From positions 5,992,001-6,056,000 of the forward strand of contig NZ_CP080524.1 in assembly GCF_024746795.1 (NCBI RefSeq): a DNA stretch of 64,000 nucleotides, read 5' to 3'. Positions 47,504 to 56,518 of the stretch are shown piece by piece. The DNA is from Mesorhizobium sp. AR10 (GTDB lineage Bacteria; Pseudomonadota; Alphaproteobacteria; Rhizobiales; Rhizobiaceae). The position numbers were made by a program, and so were the translations under genes. The notes under the pieces were generated by a model, which saw nothing but the letters and a program-made list of their open reading frames with translations, ran no database searches and was not told the DNA's origin. The first letter of the stretch is position 1; each line of letters opens with the position of its first letter.

Positions 47504-48451
47504 ATGGGTACGCAAGCCATCCAACGGAAAGAACTTGGACCTGATGAACGCCGTGAACGGCGTAGGCTGCGCAGAGAGAAGCAGCGAATTGAAAACGTTG
47601 GACGTGCCGTCAAAATGCATACTGCCCGCTTAGCCAGTACAACAGCAGAGCCCGGCGATACAGTGTCCTGTTTGGAGGCACCTGCCTATGTCGGCTGCTC
47701 GGGGTGGTTTTACTGGAAATGGCGGGGACAGTTTTATCCGACGGATCTGCCCACCGGCGAATGGTTCAATCACTACGCGACACTATTCGATACTGTCGAA
47801 ATAAATGCATCCTTTTATTCGTGGCCAACTGTCGCAAATGTCAAAGGCTGGGTTCGGCAACCGGGTAGTCGCAGTTTCATCTATACTGTGAAGGTGTGCG
47901 AGCTGATCACTCACATCAAGAGGTTCAAGGGCACCAAGACCCTTGTGATGGATTTTGGGATGATCGCCGATATCCTCGGTGAGCGAATGGGATGCTTTCT
48001 ATTCCAGCTCCCGCCCAGTTACCATTTCACAAAGGCGAGACTGAACGGCATTCTCGGCCAACTCGACCGGGCCCGGCGCAATGTGGTGGAGTTTCGTCAC
48101 GCCAGTTGGTGGAACGAAACTGTTTACTCGGCCTTTCGTGAGACAGGTACAATCTTTTGCTCATGCAGCGGCCCTCGCCTTCCGGATGTCCTGGTGCGGA
48201 CGGCCGATGATGTCTACGTGCGACTTCATGGTCCCGAGCGCTGGTATCGGCACGACTACACAAGAGACGAGCTAACCAAATGGGCCGACAAAATCCGGGC
48301 CAGCGGCGCAAACAGAGCGTGGGTCTATTTCAATAACGACTATGAGGGCTTTGCGCCAAAGAATGCCCTTGCGATGCGGCGCTTGCTAGAAAGGCAACTG
48401 CCAGACCATCACATGCCTATCGTGACTGATGCACGGCAGAACGATATTTGA
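47504..48451 (+). CDS. DUF72 family protein (YecE-like)
   Basis: 315 residues. After a basic helical start, the TIM-barrel DUF72 signatures: YVGCSGWFYWKWRGQFYPTD, YATLFDTVEINASFYSWPTV, FIYTVKVCELITHIKRFKGT, FLFQLPPSYHF, NVVEFRHASWW, VYVRLHGPERWYRHDYTRDE, WVYFNNDYEGFAPKNAL. The family is widespread with no proven reaction; conserved acidic and Tyr residues suggest a sugar- or nucleic-acid-related hydrolase. GGAAGG precedes ATG 47504. Single gene. Confidence 0.88.
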   Translation: MGTQAIQRKELGPDERRERRRLRREKQRIENVGRAVKMHTARLASTTAEPGDTVSCLEAPAYVGCSGWFYWKWRGQFYPTDLPTGEWFNHYATLFDTVEINASFYSWPTVANVKGWVRQPGSRSFIYTVKVCELITHIKRFKGTKTLVMDFGMIADILGERMGCFLFQLPPSYHFTKARLNGILGQLDRARRNVVEFRHASWWNETVYSAFRETGTIFCSCSGPRLPDVLVRTADDVYVRLHGPERWYRHDYTRDELTKWADKIRASGANRAWVYFNNDYEGFAPKNALAMRRLLERQLPDHHMPIVTDARQNDI

Positions 48452-48547
48452 ATGTCCGCTTCAACCCGACCTCCTGCGCGACATCGAAGTGGCTTCATCA
48501 GGAGGACGCTGCAAGGCTTGATTGGCTTGGTCCAAGGGCCGACGAGC

Positions 48548-48957
48548 TTACCGCAATAGGTGACGGCGAAGCAGTCTGATGTTGCGATTGTTCGCCTTAA
48601 AATATACGTCGAAGATTGAGCCGAGAATAGGAACGCTCCCTACCACCGTATCGAGCAACACGTTCCCTAGCATGCGGGCGACCAAGCCATTTCCGGCACC
48701 GCAGTCTCGGGCTCGCAAGACAATATAAGCGGAAACCAGGCCCGTAGCTGCATCCCCAGGACCGGGACCAAGCCCACCAACGCATCCATCCCAAAACGAA
48801 TTGAAGTTCCCGGAATGCGCCAGCGGGAATCAAGTAGGGCGGCCAATACGTCCAACTCGCCAATTGCCTTCGCTGCTTCAGGCCCGCCAAAGCCCTGCCC
48901 TCTCAGCCCAGACGGGGGTGTACGACTAATTGGATCTGCTGGATATAAATCTGTCAC
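48548..48957 (-). pseudogene. DUF4112 membrane protein, frameshift in a G-run
   Basis: GTG 48957 (GGAG upstream) starts a frame reaching LAALLDSRWRIPGTSIRFGM, DALVGLVPVLG, the DUF4112 start; then the run CTGGGGATG has one G too few. In the next frame the rest is intact: DAATGLVSAYIVLRARDCGA, LVARMLGNVLLDTVVGSVPI, LGSIFDVYFKANNRNIRLL to the stop at 48548. Restored, it is a normal small two-helix membrane protein of about 137 residues. Homopolymer site, so a sequencing error is quite possible. Confidence 0.8.
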
Positions 48958-49178
48958 TCTTCGCTCCGACCGGATTGCGTGCACGCGGGGACACTTCGTC
49001 GAGCATGGAGAAGGGCTCGGCCTCGCAAAAGTTCCGCGAACGAATCCTGATATTGGGCAGGATGCACGCGACGGTCTCGGCGCGTCCCGACTATCGTCTT
49101 GAAAGAACTTGGCTTTCGTCGCCGAGTGAGCAAACTGCAAACGGTGGTTTGCAGTTTGAACCCCCCGGAAATAGCAAC

Positions 49179-49765
49179 ATGACGAGCGCAGTCGCCTACT
49201 ATCGAGTTTCAACTCAGCTTTAGGGTCGCTCGGGACTTGGGATCGAAGCACAGCGCGCTGCCGTCGCACGCTTTACCGAAGCCGAAGGCATGAGCATCCT
49301 CCACGCGTTCACTGAGGTCGAAACCGGAAAGGGCGCTGACGCGCTCGACCGACGACCTCAACTGACAGCCGCCCTTGCCCTCGCTCGCCAGGCCCGCTGC
49401 CCCGTTGTTGTCGCCAAGCTCGATCGCCTCTCCCGAGACGTGGCCTTCATCGCCGGCCTTATGGTCCAGCGCGTGCCGTTCATCGTCGCCGAACTCGGCG
49501 CCGACGGTGATCCATTCATGCTGCATTTCTACGCGGCACTGGCCGAGAAGGAGCGCCGGTTGATCCCCGAGCGCACAAAAGCCGCCCTCGCTTCGCAAGA
49601 CGACAGGTATCAAACTCGGCAACCCGACCAATACGGCGCAGGCTGCGGCTAAGGGCCGACAGGTATCGATCAACGAGGCAGACCGACCGTGCTTCCGGTC
49701 ATCGCATCCATTCAGCGCTCGGGCATCACCAGCCTGCGTGGCCTGGCAATCGCCCTGTCACGGTA
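49179..49765 (+). pseudogene. Serine recombinase (resolvase family), decayed
   Basis: MTSAVAYYRVSTQL holds the nucleophile Ser of resolvase/invertase enzymes, then TAG replaces the Gln of [40 protein letters not shown] and [20 protein letters not shown] follow. Next a frameshift ([20 protein letters not shown] in another frame) and a gap before [20 protein letters not shown]. The end runs into the DUF1236 remnant at about 49760. At least three lesions: dead gene from a former mobile element. Confidence 0.88.
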
Positions 49766-49863
49766 TCCTCTTCAGGTAGGACAATGACGTCCTGGGCGAC
49801 GGCCGCGCCTACCCCCATCAGAACGAGCAAGCTGGCGGCTGCAGTTGCAAGGTGCATTCTCAT
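49759..49863 (-). pseudogene. DUF1236 protein, N-terminal remnant
   Basis: ATG 49863: signal peptide MRMHLATAAASLLVLMGVGA, then [12 protein letters not shown], matching the start of the intact DUF1236 gene at 15661-15960; the rest is replaced by the recombinase remnant. A perfect EcfG-type promoter survives upstream at 49940-49916. Confidence 0.8.
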
Positions 49864-49915
49864 ATGATCCTCCCGTGGGCGACCCTGTTTGCGTTGATCG
49901 CAAACGGTCTCTCCT

Positions 49916-49940
49916 AACGGCGAGAAAACCCTCTTGTTCC
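49916..49940 (-). promoter_or_regulatory. EcfG-type promoter of DUF1236 remnant
   Basis: Leftwards GGAAC 49940-49936, 16 bases, CGTT 49919-49916; 52 bases before ATG 49863. Confidence 0.75.
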
Positions 49941-50129
49941 AAACCACATTGCCCGACGTCAGCGAAAAAGTCCGCCACAGCTTTCGGCCGGCGACTTACG
50001 GCCTGAGACACCGCGTAGCGCGCGAACGATGTCTGACCAATAGTAGGGGATCAGCGATGCGAGGGGTGCGAATGCTGTGCCGGTGACCGCCAGAGCGCCC
50101 ATTACCATGACATCCGGCACATCCGTTCC

Positions 50130-50154
50130 GGAACTGAATTCTCTCGCCGGCATT
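50130..50154 (+). promoter_or_regulatory. Degenerate EcfG-like promoter (GGAAC-N16-CATT)
   Basis: GGAAC 50130-50134, 16 bases, CATT 50151-50154; 21 bases before ATG 50176. Confidence 0.35.
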
Positions 50155-50175
50155 GCATGGGAACAGGAGGTGATC

Positions 50176-50472
50176 ATGCCAAAGTTTCGCTTCGAAACGA
50201 TACAGTTCGGTGAGATTACGACGATCGAAGAAGAGCTAGCCAGCGCCGATCTCGCAAGCCTAAGTGCAGTTGAAAAAGCAAATGCAGCGCTTGTAGCGGG
50301 CGCTCGTCCTGGCGTCGATCAGTCTGGGTCAGTTATCAAGGTGTACGATGAAGCCGGATATCTGGTCGCCACCGTAAATTTTTCCGAGTTATTGCGTGAG
50401 GATCCTGACGCGATGCAACCTGTGGTCAGTGACCCGCCCACCGAAGAGCCGGGTGTGATGCGGTCTGGCTGA
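50176..50472 (+). CDS. Hypothetical protein, 98 aa
   Basis: MPKFRFETIQFGEITTIEEE, LASADLASLSAVEKANAALV, AGARPGVDQSGSVIKVYDEA, GYLVATVNFSELL: a short strand-helix-strand domain like DUF6894-type small proteins (which also end in a strand-turn of the VxxVNF kind), plus an acidic Pro-rich tail. AGGAGGTGATC before ATG 50176 is a near-perfect ribosome site. Function unknown. Confidence 0.7.
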   Translation: MPKFRFETIQFGEITTIEEELASADLASLSAVEKANAALVAGARPGVDQSGSVIKVYDEAGYLVATVNFSELLREDPDAMQPVVSDPPTEEPGVMRSG

Positions 50473-50530
50473 CGAGCGTTGCATTTTTGCCTATGTCCAC
50501 GGCGAACCAGCGCCGGGGGTTGACCGCAGC

Positions 50531-51865
50531 CTATTGGGCCGCCGGAACAACCCGCCAAATCTTGTTCCCCACATCATCCGCGATCAGCAACGCGCCCGAT
50601 CGGTCAATGGCGACGCCTACCGGACGGCCGAACGCCTTGTCGTCGGTGCTCAGAAACCCGGTGAGCATGTCTTGCGGCGGTCCTGACGGCTTGCCGCTGG
50701 CAAACGGCACGAAGATCACCTTGTAGCCGCTTCGCGGCATGCGGTTCCATGAACCGTGCTGGCCAATGAAGGCGCCGTTCTTCATTTCCTGCCCAAAGAG
50801 GTCGCCGGTGTTGAAGGCGAGGCCAAGCGATGCAGTGTGCGGCCCAAGCGCGTAGTCGGGCACAATCGCCTTCCCGACGAGGTCCGGACGCGGGGGCTGC
50901 GGTCTAACATCTACGTGTTGGCCAAAATAGCTATAGGGCCAGCCGTAGAAGGCGCCATCCTTGACTGATGTCATGTAGTCGGGAACGAGATCGCTACTGA
51001 TCTCGTCTCGCTCGTTGACAACCACCCAGAGATTCCCGCTCTCCGGGTTCCAGGAGAGACCGTTCGGATTGCGCAGGCCCGACGCAATTAGCCGCATCTG
51101 CCGCGTCGCGAGGTCGATCTCGTGCACGGCGGCGCGACCCTCTTCCTCCTCCATGCCGTTCTCGCCGACGTTGGAGTTGGAGCCCACTGTGGCGTAGAGT
51201 TTCGCGCCATCCTGGCTGGCGACGACGTCCTTGGTCCAGTGGTGGTTGCGGCCGGCCGGAAGGTCGACGATCTTCTCGGCCGGGGTGGTGATTTCAGTGG
51301 CGCCATCCCGATAGGGGAAGGCGACGATCGCGTCGGCATTGGCGACATAGAGCTTGCCGTCCAGCAGCGTCATGCCGAAGGGCGAAAAAAGGCCGGTTAG
51401 GAAGGCCTTTCTGGTCTCGGCAACGCCGTCGCCGTCCCGGTCGCGTAACAACGAGATGCGGTTGGCGCTCCGCACCTCGGCGCCGGCCTGGCTCTGGAAC
51501 AGGCCCATGAACCAGCCTCGAATGGAGAACCCTTTGTCAGGCTTGGGGGGAGCGTTGCTTTCGGCGACCAGCACGTCGCCATTGGGCAGCACGTGCAGCC
51601 AGCGCGGATGGTCGAGGCCACCGGCGAATTCGTTGACGGCGAAGCCTTGGGCAGCGGTCGGCATCGTGCCTTGGGGCCAAGGGGTCGCCTCAGCAACATG
51701 GACCGTGGGTATCCAGGTCGGATTGGGTTCGGCGAGCGTCGGGTTTGGACCGTAGGTCTGCTCGATCGGAACGGTGGCCTGTTCGCGCGAGAAGAAGAAC
51801 ACGCCCGCCCCCGCGATTGCGACGATGGCGACAAGGACGAGCAAAACGCCCAGAATTTTTCGCAT
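50531..51865 (-). CDS. PQQ-dependent sugar dehydrogenase-like (sorbosone dehydrogenase family)
   Basis: 444 residues. N-terminal membrane anchor or signal ([20 protein letters not shown]), then a six-bladed propeller: [117 protein letters not shown]. The [14 protein letters not shown] and QHGSWNR blocks define the PQQ-binding glucose/sorbosone dehydrogenase group. Periplasmic; electrons could pass to the cytochrome c next in the operon. Last gene of a six-gene unit. ATG 51865. Confidence 0.88.
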   Translation of the reverse strand: MRKILGVLLVLVAIVAIAGAGVFFFSREQATVPIEQTYGPNPTLAEPNPTWIPTVHVAEATPWPQGTMPTAAQGFAVNEFAGGLDHPRWLHVLPNGDVLVAESNAPPKPDKGFSIRGWFMGLFQSQAGAEVRSANRISLLRDRDGDGVAETRKAFLTGLFSPFGMTLLDGKLYVANADAIVAFPYRDGATEITTPAEKIVDLPAGRNHHWTKDVVASQDGAKLYATVGSNSNVGENGMEEEEGRAAVHEIDLATRQMRLIASGLRNPNGLSWNPESGNLWVVVNERDEISSDLVPDYMTSVKDGAFYGWPYSYFGQHVDVRPQPPRPDLVGKAIVPDYALGPHTASLGLAFNTGDLFGQEMKNGAFIGQHGSWNRMPRSGYKVIFVPFASGKPSGPPQDMLTGFLSTDDKAFGRPVGVAIDRSGALLIADDVGNKIWRVVPAAQ

Positions 51866-51905
51866 AGGATGTTCCCGCAGAGAGTGTGAGAATGATCTAA
51901 CGCAA

Positions 51906-52988
51906 TCAGGGCATTGCGGTTGCGGCGGCACGCGGCATTTGCGCGAAATAGGCTGCCAGTGCGGCAATATCCTCGTCCGAGAGGTTTTCAGCAGCGTTGC
52001 GCATCAGATGGGCGAAGCGCGTGCCGCCGCGCTTTTCCTCGCGGAAGAGCTCGAGCTGGGTCGCAATGTATTCGGCGGGCTGTCCTGACAGTTCCGGATA
52101 GATGGGGTTGCGGTCCGGGCGGCCGTGGCAACCCAGGCATGCCGGAACGTCGCGCTCCGGGATGCCGCGCCGCGCGATCTCATCGGCGCGCGCGATCCGA
52201 GCGCGGTCCGATTGCGTCGACGTTGCAGGCGCAGGCAGCGCGGAAAAATGCCGCGCGAGATCGGCGAGGAGTGCAGGGTCGACAGCGGTGGCAGGAATTC
52301 CCATGACGCCGCTCTGGCGGTGGCCGGCAGCGTAGGCCCTTAAGCTTTCAAGAAGGTAGGTTTCGCGCTGGGAGGCCAAGACAGGCGTCGCCGGGCTGCG
52401 GCCGAGCCCGTCCTCGCCGTGGCAGCGCGCACATTCGGCGAGTGCACGTTCCAGATCCAGCGCCTGGCCTGTCGTCGGTTCACTTCTGCCATAGGCAAGA
52501 TCCTGCCACCGCGCCGCGTCCATTGCCGGCAGTTCGCGCAGGAAGGCAACCATCGCCCAGACCTCATCGTCGCGCTGTTGCGTCGGCCAGGCCGGCATGC
52601 CGGTGAAGCGCACGCCGTGCTTGACGATGCGGAAGAGCTGGGCGTCCGTCCATTCGCCGACCTTGCCGGCAAGGTCCGGCGGCTGAGGCAGCATCAGATG
52701 TACAGCGGGCGAGCGCGGTTCGCCGGGCGCGCCATGGCAGATGGCGCAGCCGCGCGCGAAATGGCCGGCGGCAGGCTGGATTGCGTAGCGCGGCAGCTCG
52801 TCCGGCACCTCGACTGTGAGTGCGTATGTTCGCACGGCGGAGCGCATGGCGAAGTGCAGGAACCATTCGGTGACCTTCCAGTGGCCGGTCGAGGCGCCAA
52901 CGTTGAAGAAGCCTATCCAGGTCGCGAAAAGCACTGCGACCGGCAAGATCGCCAGGCCTATCGCAAGGTGCTTCCAGTTGACGTGCAT
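51906..52988 (-). CDS. Three-heme cytochrome c, membrane-anchored
   Basis: 360 residues. N-terminal anchor ([20 protein letters not shown]), then three CxxCH heme sites: [22 protein letters not shown] and [16 protein letters not shown], each with later Met ligands (FTGMPAW, GVMGIPA). The layout matches triheme gluconate/alcohol dehydrogenase-type cytochrome subunits. Probably relays electrons from the sugar dehydrogenase to the oxidase. ATG 52988 shares one base with the ctaG stop (TGATG). Confidence 0.88.
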   Translation of the reverse strand: MHVNWKHLAIGLAILPVAVLFATWIGFFNVGASTGHWKVTEWFLHFAMRSAVRTYALTVEVPDELPRYAIQPAAGHFARGCAICHGAPGEPRSPAVHLMLPQPPDLAGKVGEWTDAQLFRIVKHGVRFTGMPAWPTQQRDDEVWAMVAFLRELPAMDAARWQDLAYGRSEPTTGQALDLERALAECARCHGEDGLGRSPATPVLASQRETYLLESLRAYAAGHRQSGVMGIPATAVDPALLADLARHFSALPAPATSTQSDRARIARADEIARRGIPERDVPACLGCHGRPDRNPIYPELSGQPAEYIATQLELFREEKRGGTRFAHLMRNAAENLSDEDIAALAAYFAQMPRAAATAMP

Positions 52989-53608
52989 CAGCCGGCCACC
53001 CTCTCGGTTTTGCCGCCCAGGAGCCTGGCAAGCAGGAATACGCCTCCGGCAAGGTAAACGGCTGCGCCGATCATCAACATGATGACGCCGCCGAGTGCCT
53101 GGTCCTGTCCGGCGCCGAGCACGAGACCGAAGCAAGTCACATCGCCGAGGCGATAGAGCGGCCGTGGGGCGAGCGAGAGCAACGCGCCAAGCAATGTCAT
53201 GTGGACGGAGGTCAGGAGCAGCGCGAAGGCGCCGGCAGCGTCGCGGGCAAGCGCATGGGAATCGCGAGCTGCGATGCACGTCAGCCAGAGGAATAACCCC
53301 GCGCCAAGGAAGGATGTCTGCTCGAGTATGGTGGCGATGGTCGATGTCTCGGCCCACTGGCGCGCGGCCGGCGCATGCCAGCCCCAGACGACAATCAGTT
53401 CGACGAGGGACGCGAGAAGGGGAGCGGCGGTGGCCACGGAGCGTATCGTCTTGGAAATACCGATTGCGATCAGCGGCGCCGCGATGGCGACGACGCCCAT
53501 GTGGGCAAGCATGTGGGCAGCGAAGGAGCCGCTCCACGCTTCGAGCAGCGGTCCTACCCAGATCAGCGCGAGCGTGACGAGGCCGAGCAACAGACTTGCC
53601 ATCCTCAT
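52988..53608 (-). CDS. ctaG: Cytochrome c oxidase assembly protein, caa3 CtaG type
   Basis: 206 residues, about six membrane helices: MASLLLGLVTLALIWVGPLL, AAHMLAHMGVVAIAAPLIAI, LVELIVVWGWHAPAARQWAE, with FAAHMLAHM and WGWHAP as the family's His motifs for copper. Inserts copper in caa3-type oxidases (unlike Cox11, also called CtaG). ATG 53608 overlaps the upstream stop by ATGA; an ATG at 53617 is also possible. Confidence 0.82.
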   Translation of the reverse strand: MRMASLLLGLVTLALIWVGPLLEAWSGSFAAHMLAHMGVVAIAAPLIAIGISKTIRSVATAAPLLASLVELIVVWGWHAPAARQWAETSTIATILEQTSFLGAGLFLWLTCIAARDSHALARDAAGAFALLLTSVHMTLLGALLSLAPRPLYRLGDVTCFGLVLGAGQDQALGGVIMLMIGAAVYLAGGVFLLARLLGGKTERVAG

Positions 53609-53979
53609 GATGCGCATCCGCCGATGAAGAGCAACGGCAGCGCCACATAAAGCACGGCGACGAAGCTCAGGCCGGAAAGCAGAAGCGTGGCAAACCCCTG
53701 GAAGAGCGTGCGGTCCTTCGCGGTTGGATCGTCGTGCGGCGGGTCGTGCGTGCCGAAACCCCACTGCCGCCAGGCGAGCCAGCCGGATAACACGATCATG
53801 GCGAGCGCCGCGAGGGTCGCGGCCGCGATGCCAGCCTGGACGATACCGAAGCCGAGGTCACCGCGCTTGGCGCACCAGATGGCGGCCAGGGCGTAGCAGA
53901 CGAGGAAATGTCCGGCCCAGACCGCTGGCGCAGTGAAGAGCGTCCAGAGCGTTTCGACTTCTTTGGGAATGATGCGCAT
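53605..53979 (-). CDS. Small oxidase-associated membrane protein
   Basis: 124 residues with three membrane helices (APAVWAGHFLVCYALAAIWC, AGIAAATLAALAMIVLSGWL, GFATLLLSGLSFVAVLYVAL) and a conserved start (RIIPKEVETLWTLFTAPAVW). Found beside caa3-type oxidase genes in rhizobia; may be a subunit IV-like or assembly protein. ATG 53979 (a GTG precedes it). Stop overlaps ctaG. Confidence 0.7.
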   Translation of the reverse strand: MRIIPKEVETLWTLFTAPAVWAGHFLVCYALAAIWCAKRGDLGFGIVQAGIAAATLAALAMIVLSGWLAWRQWGFGTHDPPHDDPTAKDRTLFQGFATLLLSGLSFVAVLYVALPLLFIGGCAS

Positions 53980-53986
53980 CACCGTC

Positions 53987-56518
53987 TCACATCGCTTCCG
54001 GGAAAAGACCGATGACGGCGAAGGTGATAACAGCGGTGATCGCCATGAAATGCCAGTAGAGCGCGACGTTGTGCAGTTCCATGTCGTGCTCCCGCGTCAA
54101 GCGACCGGCGAAGCTGCGCGCGAGGCAATAGAGCTGCATGACGGCTCCGACTGCGGCATGAGCAAGTGCCCAGATGACTAGAATCCAGACGATCGCCGGA
54201 TAGACATGCGCGGTCGGTTGCATGTCATGCTGCCAGGGCCCGGCAAAGCCGGCAGCAGAGGCAGCGAGCGTGAGCAGAAACGCGGCAACAAGCGCAACGC
54301 GTGCGCCGTTAGTCCACCCGCTTGCGTTCAGTCGGCGCGCCCCAAGCATCACAACCCACGTGGCGACGAAGAGCGCCAGCGCGATCATCGGCCACCGCAA
54401 ACCGGGGCCCGGCTGCCCCAGAGTAAAGTCGGGATGGATGGTCCAGTAGAAGAAATAGCCGAAGATGAGGCTGGCGAAGGCGGTGCCGTCACCAACCATC
54501 GTAATGAACATCGCCCACCAGCCTACCGAGTCCGGGCCTGAGGCATAGAGCGGCAGGCGCAGCCCGAGGCCGACATCCTTGGTTTTCTGCTCCGGGATGT
54601 CGCCGGTGCCGGTCCAGAGCCACCAGAGAATGGCAACGAGCGTGCCGATGCCCGACAGTAGGGCGAGGATCCAGAGTTCGAAGGTGAGAGCGACGAAGAC
54701 GCCGCCGAGCAACGCGGCCGAGATTATTGTGATCGTGGTTGGTGCCGCCACGCGTTGGCACTGCAGCGGATGGGCGTCGAGCACCGAAGTGATCAGTGTC
54801 TCGCGGCGATTCTCCTTGGCGCCAGGCAGATAATAGGCGCCCTCGTTGACCTTGCGCGTCAGATCGTTCTGGTCCCAAAGCGGATAGCGGCTCTCGATGA
54901 CGGGGATGGAGCGAATGCCCCAGTTCTCCTCGGGCTCGTTCAGCCATTCGAGCGTGCCCGCGTTCCACGGGTTCTGCTCGCCGCGCGGTTGACGATGCTT
55001 GGGCCGAACAACGTCGAAAGCGACTACCAGCACCCCTGATGCGAAAACAAAAGCGCCGATCGTTGATACGAGGTTCAGCCAATCCCAGCCAATCCCCTCG
55101 GGGTAGGTGAAGACGCGGCGTGGCATCCCGCGCAGGCCGCTGAGATGCATTGGGAAGAAGGCGACGTTGAAGCCGGAAAACATCAGCCAGAAGGCGACGC
55201 GGCCGAGCGGCATGGACAGCATGCGTGCATCGATGAGCGGGTAGTAGTAATAGACGCCGGCAATCAGCGGAAAGAGCATCCCGCCGATCAGCACGTAGTG
55301 CAGATGCGCAACGACAAAATAGGTGTCGTGCGCCTGCCAGTCGAAGGGGGCGAGCGCGACCATCACGCCGGTCAGGCCGCCGAGTACGAAGATGGCAATC
55401 CCACCAGCGCCAAAGAGCATCGGCACAGAGAAGATGACGCGTCCGGCGAGCATGGTGGCGATGAAGACGAAGATCTGCACACCGGTCGGGATCGCGACGG
55501 CCTCCGAGGCGGCCGAGAAGAAGGCCAGCGAGATTTGCGGCAGGCCGGTAGCGAACATGTGATGAACCCATAGGCCAAAGGACAAGAAACCGGTGCCGAC
55601 GGCCGCGAGAACGATCCAGGAATAGCCGACGATCGGACGTTGCGAAAAGGTCGGCACGATCATCGCCATCAGCGCGATGGCGGGCAGGAAGATGATGTAG
55701 ACCTCCGGGTGCCCGAATATCCAGAACAGGTGCTGCCAGAGCAGCGGGTCGCCGCCGCGCGTCTGATCGAAGAACGGCCAGTCGAACATACGCTGCATCT
55801 CGAACAGGATGTCGCCCGCAATTAGCGGCGGGAAGGCGAACAGGATCATGCCTGCGGTGATCAGCAGATACCAGGCGAAGAGCGGCATCAGGTTGATGCG
55901 CATGCCGGGCGCGCGGCACTTCATGATGCCAACGATGAGTTCGACGGCGGCGGCGATCGAGGCGACCTCAATAAAGGAGAGACCGAGAAGCCAGATGTCG
56001 GCACCGATGCCGGAATATTCCTTGTCGGTGGCGAGAGGCGGATACATGAACCAGCCTGAGGACGGAGCCGCGTCGAAGAAGATCGAGCCGCAGACGAAGA
56101 CACCGCCGATGAGAAAGCTCCAGAAGCCGAAGGCCCCGAGCCGCGGGAATGGCAGCTCGCGCGCTCCGAGCATCGGCGGCAGCAGAAAAATCGCGACGGC
56201 CTCGAAGATGGGCACGGCAAACAGGAACATCATCACGGTGCCGTGCAGCGTAAAGGCCTGGTTATAGAAATCGGCCGAGAGGAAGTCGTTTTCCGGCACG
56301 GCGAGCTGCGTGCGTACAAGAAGCGCCAGCACGCCGGCGAACAGCATGAAGGCGAAGGCCGCGCCGCCATACCAGAGGCCAACCTGCGTGTTGTTGACCG
56401 AAGTCCAGTAGCGCCAGCCGGTCGGCGTCTCCCAGACGCGGCGCAGCTGTTCCTCCTCGGCCTTCATTATGGCTGGCGAGGGCTTTCGCTTGACGCGGGC
56501 TTTGACGACTGTGGTCAT
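53987..56518 (-). CDS. ctaD: Cytochrome c oxidase, fused subunits I and III
   Basis: 843 residues. Subunit I (about 1-560): AFTLHGTVMMFLFAVPIFEA (low-spin heme His), WIFGHPEVYIIFLPAIALMA (CuB His and cross-linked Tyr), VHHMFATGLP (CuB His pair), AHDTYFVVAHLHYVLIGGML (heme His pair). After a linker, a subunit III-like part (640-843): WWAMFITMVGDGTAFASLIF, and FAGRLTREHDMELHNVALYW, HFMAITAVITFAVIGLF. Reduces oxygen to water and pumps protons. The I+III fusion is typical of caa3/SoxM-like alternative oxidases. Overlaps ctaC by ATGA. Confidence 0.95.
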   Translation of the reverse strand: MTTVVKARVKRKPSPAIMKAEEEQLRRVWETPTGWRYWTSVNNTQVGLWYGGAAFAFMLFAGVLALLVRTQLAVPENDFLSADFYNQAFTLHGTVMMFLFAVPIFEAVAIFLLPPMLGARELPFPRLGAFGFWSFLIGGVFVCGSIFFDAAPSSGWFMYPPLATDKEYSGIGADIWLLGLSFIEVASIAAAVELIVGIMKCRAPGMRINLMPLFAWYLLITAGMILFAFPPLIAGDILFEMQRMFDWPFFDQTRGGDPLLWQHLFWIFGHPEVYIIFLPAIALMAMIVPTFSQRPIVGYSWIVLAAVGTGFLSFGLWVHHMFATGLPQISLAFFSAASEAVAIPTGVQIFVFIATMLAGRVIFSVPMLFGAGGIAIFVLGGLTGVMVALAPFDWQAHDTYFVVAHLHYVLIGGMLFPLIAGVYYYYPLIDARMLSMPLGRVAFWLMFSGFNVAFFPMHLSGLRGMPRRVFTYPEGIGWDWLNLVSTIGAFVFASGVLVVAFDVVRPKHRQPRGEQNPWNAGTLEWLNEPEENWGIRSIPVIESRYPLWDQNDLTRKVNEGAYYLPGAKENRRETLITSVLDAHPLQCQRVAAPTTITIISAALLGGVFVALTFELWILALLSGIGTLVAILWWLWTGTGDIPEQKTKDVGLGLRLPLYASGPDSVGWWAMFITMVGDGTAFASLIFGYFFYWTIHPDFTLGQPGPGLRWPMIALALFVATWVVMLGARRLNASGWTNGARVALVAAFLLTLAASAAGFAGPWQHDMQPTAHVYPAIVWILVIWALAHAAVGAVMQLYCLARSFAGRLTREHDMELHNVALYWHFMAITAVITFAVIGLFPEAM

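Noticed and set aside
54489..55919. Long leftward frame inside ctaD
   Set aside because: Out-of-frame shadow of the GC-rich oxidase gene; Arg-rich, no domain.
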